NCBI GenBank assembly: GCA_003586115.2
Contig: QVOM02000119.1
Coordinates: 46,240,742 to 46,304,741 of the forward strand
Direction of reading: 5' to 3'
Source: Salvator merianae
Lineage: Eukaryota > Chordata > Lepidosauria > Squamata > Teiidae
DNA length: 64,000 nucleotides
Part shown: positions 30,301-39,300 of the stretch, piece after piece
How positions within the stretch are numbered: position 1 is the first letter of the stretch
Layout: each line of letters opens with the position of its first letter
Notes under the pieces: model-generated
The model's input: only the letters and a program-made list of their open reading frames with translations
The model's database searches: none
Told to the model about the DNA's origin: nothing
Position numbers and translations under genes: made by a program

Positions 30301-33300
30301 CACAGGATACTCACTCAATTCAGTGTCAATTCTTCCAGCAAGTGTGACAGACATACTGGGAGTGTAAAGATTTCCTTGGTTTTGCCTGCCTAAATTCATT
30401 CTTATAGCTGACCAAAGAGACTCCTTACATGCATCATACTATCCTGAATCTATCTTGCTCAGTGCTGTCCACACAAGGCTTCAGCAGAGTGAAATTCCTC
30501 AACTTTTCCTGTCTTAAACTGGGAAAGGACAGACATGCTTAGCCACTGTGACAAACTGGAAGCAAGGCAGGAATGCTCCTAGCTAGCTCATTCAAAATAT
30601 GGTCATTGAAGAAAGATCCTGGTCTCAGCCTCTGTTGTAATATCAATTCTAACAAGAGATCATGTAGAAGGCTTGCCTCCCGGGTTTGGGACTACCAGAG
30701 GTACCTTTCAGCAGCCATAGTGCACCTCTGAAAAGCACCCTCCCCAGAGGCTTGCAACTTTTGTTCTTTGCCCTTAGAAGCGTGGGGATGCAACTGCAAA
30801 TCATGTGCGAGCTTCGCAGCCACAGCAGACAGCACTGATCCAGCCTTCCCATGGTTGGGAACCTTGTCTTTCTTAATCAAGTCTTGCATCCCTACATACA
30901 AATTACTGAGTAATCAGTTATTTTTTGGAATTTTTAATTTTATTTATAGATAGATGGTTCTTTAAATAAATGGAAAACAATTCTGTTACCAACTCAAGTT
31001 CTGTTCTACTTTTATATCTTCAGTGTTAAGCAACTGTAAGCTTTTTTAAAGTACAGTACAAAATTTCTTCCCTATATAGTATCTACATCACTGTTGCCAC
31101 CTAATAAGTGTAAATGATAGTCATGGAAGCAGTATGAAAATAAATAACCTCAAATTATAAGATGAATGACATGCAAAAGAACCATAATCCTTACCAGGTA
31201 CAGAATCAGCTACACTCCTGTCTCGGCTTGTGATAAGAACCTGACCATTACAATCAAAGGCTTTTAACACCCAGGAATCCCAAATGTCATCAAGCACCAA
31301 AAGAGACCTATTACAAAAAAAAGAAGGGGAGAGAAAGAAGTAGTACCTTATAACCAATTAGTTCTTTAAGAATTCTATAACATTCCGAAGGTTTCTTCTA
31401 ATATTTCAAAGCTTGTAAAATCTGTACTCCCCATGCAAGATACCAATAATACTTTCTAAAAACTATGTATCATCATCATCATCATCATCATTATTGTCTT
31501 TTTTGTTGATCAATAAAACAGAGTAGGAAATAATGTGTCATCCTAGGTAGCAGTTAATAAGATGATAGAGTCTGTGCTTGTTGCTAATCTGTTTTGTTTG
31601 TTTTATTTAGTTTTGTCTGGTTTTGTACTGATGTTTGGTTGAATTAATTATAATTATCATCACCATAATTCTGAAGGCTGCCATTTTCAAAATGTTCCTT
31701 CAGAATATTTTTAATTAGATAACTTTATCACAACTAAAAACTGAGCATCATCTGTATTAAAATTTATAATTAAAATTATCCTGAGGAAAGCTTCCTTATG
31801 ACAATTTCAGAATTTTATTAAGCTAGTTCTTACTATAAATAAAACAGAATTTTATGCATATCTTATATTTATTAGATTTTTTTTGAGCTAAATGACATAT
31901 TTTATGTAATGCATTTGTGTTGCTATTGATTTATATATTAAAACAAGTTACTGAAAAACGAATACCTATACATTGTTTGTGACAAAGAACACAAAACAGC
32001 CATGCAAGTTCTACGACGTTTTGAAATTAGATTTGCCTTTTGAGGAACGGAAATATTAGATTCAACAAAGAGATAGTTTAAAAGCTAATGACAGTAAATC
32101 ACTTAATTCAAACAGTTGTTACAGTACCTGCCATGAATAAATTGCTCAATTTAGTAAAAAAAGGCACTAAATTATTTTATACATGGGAGGATAGACGGTT
32201 ATTGAGCATGTGTTGCGGGATCATTGACCTTAAAAACCACCTTTGTCCTCTCCCCGCGACACACTACACCAGGGAGCAGACTTGGCATGGTCTCCTTCTC
32301 AGTGAACCATTTGAACTGTTAAGGTGGGGAGACAACCTGCTTGGTGTGATGCAAAGAAAGATTGTACCAAGCCTTTCTTCCACTTTCCAGTTCAGGGTGG
32401 GTGGGTGGAACACAGCAGTAGGGAGGGCAAATCGAATTACTGTACATTTCTAAATGCTAGTATATATATTCATATAGTAGGTATTGTGATACGTGAAGAA
32501 AATCAGATCATTTACTGTAACAACTGCATTGTATTAATCTTCATTGACTTAATCAAAGCCTTAAGATTTTAAACAAATCTAATGCAATCTTAACCTCACT
32601 GCTCTGGAATTAAGTAGCTTCAAGCACAAGGAAACGACTTCTGAATAGAAACAATTATGACTGCACTGTCATTTCTCGCAAAACGTCAACAATAATGTGT
32701 AGATTAGCACAGAAAGCATTTAGCAATTCATAATGACAAAAATGGCAGGCTACAAAGTAAATACTTGCAACATAGACAGTGCTGAACTCTTGGAATATGG
32801 TTGACAAATGTTTTTCAAAAGTATTCACTGAAAAATTGCAACATAAGACCTTTTTGGTCACTTCATGAATTACAAATTAGTAAAGTCAGTGTTCTTTGTA
32901 ATAAATTTCATAAATTCAAAAGAAACAAATGGTTTCTGTTGCTTATGTGTCACAGAGTTTAAGGTATTCATGATGTGATCTCTGTATAAAAATCATACTT
33001 TACTACTTTCCTAAATATTTGATACAGACCATGGCATAGACTATTGCACAGCAAGCTATTCCCAGGTACACCTTCAATCTTTTTTAAAGAACTTTAATGC
33101 CACTGTTTCCATAGAAAGAAAAGTCAATTGCCAGTATTCTGTGCTATGACAGGCTATAATGCAACACAAATTAGTACGTAACAATGCCAAAAGCAATATC
33201 TGACCATTTTAAACCGTATGCAGTGTTGATGATACATTTAAGAGATTAGATCTGGTAGACAGAGTGTCTGAAGAACTATGGACAGAGGTTCATAACATTG

Positions 33301-36300
33301 TGCAGGTGGCAGTAGCAAAAAATATCCCAAAGAAAAAGAAAAGCAAGAAGGCAAAATGTCTATCTGATGAGTTTTACAAAGAAAAACTGTGAAAGGCAAA
33401 GGAGAAAGGGAAGGATATACCCAACTGAATGCAGACTTCCAGAGAACAGCAAGGAGAAATAAACCTTCTTTAATGAGCAGTGCAAAGAAAGAAGAAAACA
33501 ACAGAATGGGAAACAAGGAAGATCACTTCAAGAAAACTGGAGCTATCAAGAGAATGTTTCATGAAAAAATGGACATGATAAAAGACAAAAATGCTAAGAG
33601 CCTAACAGAAGCAGAAGAAATTAAGAAGAGGTGGCAAATATACACAGAAGAACTGTGCAAGAAAGATACTGACATCACTGATAAGCATGATGGGATGGCC
33701 ACCAACTTAAAGTCAGATATCCTGGACAGTGAAGTCAAGTGGGCCTTAAGAAGGCTGAAGGGGTGAGAAAATTTCAGCTGAACTATTTAAAATCCAAAAA
33801 GATGATGCTGTTAAAATCTGCAAATTAGGCTTCAGAATATGTGAACTGAGAACGGCTAGAAGAGCAACCTGGCTTTTGAACAGACAGAGGAACTGGAGAT
33901 CAAATCACCAACATTTGCTGGATTATGGAGAAAACAAGTGAGTTCAAGGAAAAAAAAAATCTACTTCTGTTTTACTGACTACGATAAAGCCTTTGATTAT
34001 GGCCATACCTGACCTTATCTGCCTCCTAAAGAATCTAGAAAAGACTGATGCCGGGAAAGATTGAAGGCAAATGGAGAAGGGGACAGCAGAGGAAGATATG
34101 GTTCGATAGGATTATGGAGGCAATGAACAGGAGTTTGGGCAGGCTCCAGGAGACAGTGGGAAACACACTGACATGCTGTGGTCCATGGGGTTGCAAACAG
34201 ATGATTAAAAGACTAAACAACAACAAAAAAGTCATCATATAGAGTGTAAACTGTTTTTATAAGCATTAAAAAAATATTTTTCAAGCATATAAAATATTCA
34301 AGGTTCAGATATTGCACAGAAAGTATACTTATAAATTCATTTCCAAACTAGACTCCTAAGTATCCCCGTATTTTTCAAAACTGTATCAAAGGTTCTTTGT
34401 TTTTTTTAAAAGCAAAAAACAACAACAAAACTGATTGATGTTCTGCTCTTGAACACTTGCTAAAGAATTCGACACACAAATAGTTTACCAATAACAGAAA
34501 GCCTAAAATTCATTTTAAAAGAAAATACAGGATTGTCAATTTTGACATATTTTAATAATAAGGCTTTTGTTTCCAAGCCACAATATAAATCAAACACCTA
34601 TAGACTAACAATGAAAGAAGATCAAAATCAATTTATTTGCATAGGAGTTCAATTCAGTGATATTTTTGTGTAAATTAGGGCTTCAGCCAACACCAAACTT
34701 TTATTGAAAAATAGAAGAAAAGATGACACAATTTTAGTCATGATGACTTGTTTTACCATTGTTCTGTCTGGTACAATACCTTGGATATTTGCGCAACAGC
34801 AACAAGCGAAGGCGATCTTTAGCTTCTTCAATATTAAGTGGTGGCCTCTGTGAATACATTAAGTCCTGATCTAGTCTCACACAAAGATTTTGAAGTTTCA
34901 TTAACAGTCCTGCTTTGTCCTGCTTTCCAACAGAAACCCAGTGTACTCCTCCTGGGAAGCAATCTAACAGAATAAATAGCAGCAGAGAAGAAAAATAAAC
35001 ATGTGTGGAACTGTTGTTTTAAATGATGTCTCTATTCTGAAATAGTGTATTTGAGAACCAGCAGCCTGTTTGTCTTCTTTTTCTTCCTCCTTGTCTTTCA
35101 GATTATAATCCTGCACCAGTGTAAGATCTGACAATGGCTCTGAGGATTTCGTCCTGGTACCTAACAGCGTTCAGGGTACCGTTGCCTATCATGTGGAGGT
35201 TTCTGTGACCCTCCAAGGATATGCCTCCCCAGACCATCATTGACCCAGCCTCAAACTGGTTATGCTGGATGATGTTGCAGACAGCATAACATTCACCATG
35301 GTGTCTCCAGATACCAATGGCAGACCTGCCAATGGTGCTGGGCTGTGAGCACAGGTCCCATTACAGGATGCCAGGTCCTCAGGCCACCCTCATGGAGACT
35401 GTTTCTAACAGTCTGGTTAGAAACATGCACACCAGTTGCCCGCTGGAGGTCATTTTGGAGAGCTCCAGCAATGCTCCTCCTATTCCTCCTTGCACAAACA
35501 AGCAGATACCGGACCTAATGCTGGGTTGAATGCCCTTCTACAGTCCTGACCAGCTCTCCTCATGCAATGGCCTGTGTCCTGAAACCTGCTCCATGCTCTT
35601 GAGACTGTGCTGGGAGACACATCAAACCTTCTCGCAATGGCACATATGAATGTGCCATCCTGGAGGAATTGGACTATCTGTGCAACCTGAATGGGCTACA
35701 GGTACCACCTCATGCTACCAGTAGTGTTAAGGACACTAGCAAAATGCAAAATTAGAGAAGAATCAATCAGAAATGACAAGGAGAGAGTATTGTCTGTGGT
35801 CATCACCTGCAAAACCATTCCCTTCTTTGGGTCTGTCTTGCTGTTGCCTCACCAGTGCACCTGGTGTCACCTTCATTTGTACCAATGTAGGTGAAATTGA
35901 TTCACAGTCGCTTATGCTTCCTAACTGGACAGAGTTATATTCCTGAAGTTTAAGTGATTCAGGGCTATACTGTGATGATTACGTGTCCCCTTAATTGTTT
36001 TGTGTAGTATATATTAGCTTAATCGGTGTTCTTAGGCAAAATATACAAAATATTTTCTCTCTGTACATTTATAAATGTCAGCAAGTCAGATACAATGTTT
36101 GAGCAAGTTTGCTGAGCTACTGAAAAGGAGATGTAATTTTTGCTAACTATTGAGAAGAACACAATTCTTCAAGAAACACAAAATAGTTTTTTGGAAAACA
36201 AGTTTAAAATTCAGCTAAAGGACAGGTTAATTTACTAGAGACAAAATGGCACTTCCTAGAGTCATAAGCTGAATTCTTTCAAAAAATTCAGAGTTAAAAA

Positions 36301-39300
36301 TTCCTCTCATGCCAAAGTTCAAGTCTGTCACTATCTCCAATTCAGATAAGCTACGGTTACCCCACAGCACAGTTTAGATTAAATCCAGAACTGGAAACCA
36401 TTTCCTGAAACAGATGTATGATTTTAGTTTGCAGTAACCTCTAGCATGTATAATTCAGTTATCACTGATAGAAAAACATCCAAAATACCTTGTAAAAGAC
36501 TGTAGTCACGTAGGGCTTCTGCTGCCAAAACAGTCTTTCCACAGCCTGCCATACCAAATACAATGACCCATCCTGGATCACTTTTTAATTTAAGCAGTTT
36601 TTGTTGAATTCTTTTTGCTTGTTCTGAGCGGGTAACAAAAAACATTGGCAGTTGCGGAACGCCACCTTCACAGAGGACAGTCTTAACTTGAATTTAGAAA
36701 GAGAAGATGGATATAAAAAACAAAAGAACAACTTATTTACTATTAAAATATGCATCCAAATAATGTTTCCAAAATTCTATGCATGCTTACATAACGTCTC
36801 ACAATACTTTTTCAATGCAGAGCAGAAGTCAGAGTAAAAAGAACACAGTTTAAGTTTATCAAATATGTAAGGATGCATCCATGGTATTTAAAAGAAATGG
36901 GAATCATTGCCATTTGTTGTTTGGAAGGGAAAATAATCTTGATAAGGAAAATTATTTTATCCCTGTTTCCAGAATTGACTAGAAGAATTTAACCACTGCT
37001 AAAAAACAAGACACACATTGTTCCAGGCATCTTCCCTAGAAGCAGATTAAGCCCATACATGAATCATCATCATTTGAAATACAACTACAAAAAAGGATGC
37101 ACTATTGTAATAATGATCTTATTCTCAGAAGAAGATGCAGAGCAGATTATTTACAGAATTAAGTGAAGGGCACTTTGAGACATGGGAAATAATTTATTCC
37201 ATTGGCACAATTGTCTCACTAAGTCATTCAATACACACAATGCACATACTAAACTAGAGATTATTATTTTTTTAAAAAGATTTCTACCCTACCCTATACC
37301 CGAAGATCTCAGGGAAGCTCACAATAAAATCATGATAAATGCAGGTAAAGATCCCCATTCTGTTGGCTTTTCCCCATTCCCCTAGGGGGTATTGACCATC
37401 AGCTTGACCCAGTAGAGACTGGTCTCCATTTTAACAACGAGACATCATTTGTTGAAGCAATTCAACAATCTGTAAAGATAGCCACACACTCCCTACAGAA
37501 ACAGCCCTCAGGGGAACATTTTTCAGAGTCCCACTGAGGAAAACAAACAACAATGTTGTGACAGGATAGGGTCATACTTAACCTGATCTGCTCTGATGCT
37601 GGCTACGCCTGGGAGACTGAACTAACTGTCAAGGGTACCTAGCTTTTCCCTCCCCAGCTAGTGGTCAGGGATGGAACTAGCTAGTCAATCCCCCCGAGTC
37701 CTGGCTTGTCGCAGCAACACTGGACACTCCTTATCCATAGTCCTGGAGTGGGAGACTGAGCAGCTGTCAGGCACTGGAGATAATTCTGCTCCCTTCTTCC
37801 CTGTTTCCCCATGAAGTGCACAAAAGCTAGCGAGGGGGAGATTGAACTGAAAAACCTGTGGCCTCAACCTTGACACAAGAGGTGAGGGGCAGACGTGAGT
37901 GACCACTTTGAGACAGGAAGTCCTGACAAGAATGGAGATTCATCGAGCTGGAAACATGACAAAAAAGAACTGAGGGATTTATGCGCCAGTTCTTTTTATA
38001 TAGGCTAGCACCATCTATTGTTGTTCTCAGGTTGGAGCACTGGAAGCAACCATGTGCACTCCTCCCAAGAACGACTTAGGAGAAACTCTGTTCATATCAC
38101 TCAGTGCATGTAGGCGATATTTAGAGAGAAGGGGGAGTGCAGGAGTTGGATGCAGTGAAAACCCCACTAACTGTAAACCACTGCTATTGTCAGGAATTGT
38201 TTCCATTATTGTTCTTTCAACAACACCAGGAACAACAAACAGCAGCATGGATATATTAGATTCATATTGTAATTAATAACATTTAGCTTTGCTTACCGTA
38301 TGAGGTAGCTCTATCCATAGAATTCTTTCCATTATAAGGGAAAATAATGGGGATGTCATCATGCAGAAGATCAGCAAGATGTATGTAACCTTCATGAAGC
38401 AGAGCATTATAAAATGATATATATGCATAATTATCTTTAGAAAGAATTATTTTTAATAGTGCAGCAGCCCGTTCTCTCTGTGTAGTCTAACAAGAAGAAA
38501 AAATAAGAACAAGTCACACATTTGACAAAATCTAGACAAACTTCAACCATTAGACATACACTAATTTTTCAGAGCGAGAGATGAAGTCACTCAATTCTTT
38601 CCCAAAGCAATCAGTAGATAAAATGTGGTCTGGTGAATGGCAACAAACAGACAATAATTTAGACAAAGGAATACATTATCTTCATGCATGTGTCAATGGC
38701 TGTTCAGGTATTAAGCTAAATGGTAGCTGTAGAATATGAATAAGAATAGTGCACAGTTCCTAACTCTCTTAGACTGCAGATATTTTGAAGTTTGGGCTTT
38801 CACCTTCTGGTAAGTGAAATTTGTCTTGTCATCTATGAAGCCATAATTAACGTTAGCTATAGCTTGTCAGAAACAAGTCAGTTTTATTTATATTGTAGAC
38901 TTGTTCAAACTAATCACAGTTAATCTTTAGTACCACTCCTGTATACTAGTTCCTCACTATCCGTAACTTGTTATGCATATGAGGGGGAACATTAAATGCT
39001 GATGAGTAAAGGAGTGGGAGCCACAGCAGCATCCCCAGGTGGCGCCCACTTGCATCTTGTCCTCACTTGACCAGGCAGCCTCAAACCACTGCCTGACCCT
39101 TCTAGTCTGCCTCACTTGGCCCCAAGCAACCCAGGCAGCCTGCCCTCCTTCCCTACCACGCCGGGGAGGTTCAGGCAGGCACCTATCACTACAGCACAGC
39201 AGCCAGCTGGAAGAACGTGGCTCCGGCTTGCTCCCCTGCCCTTTCCTGCCTGCTAGCTATCACCTCCATCCATCTGTCCCTTCTCGCTCACTCATCTGCC

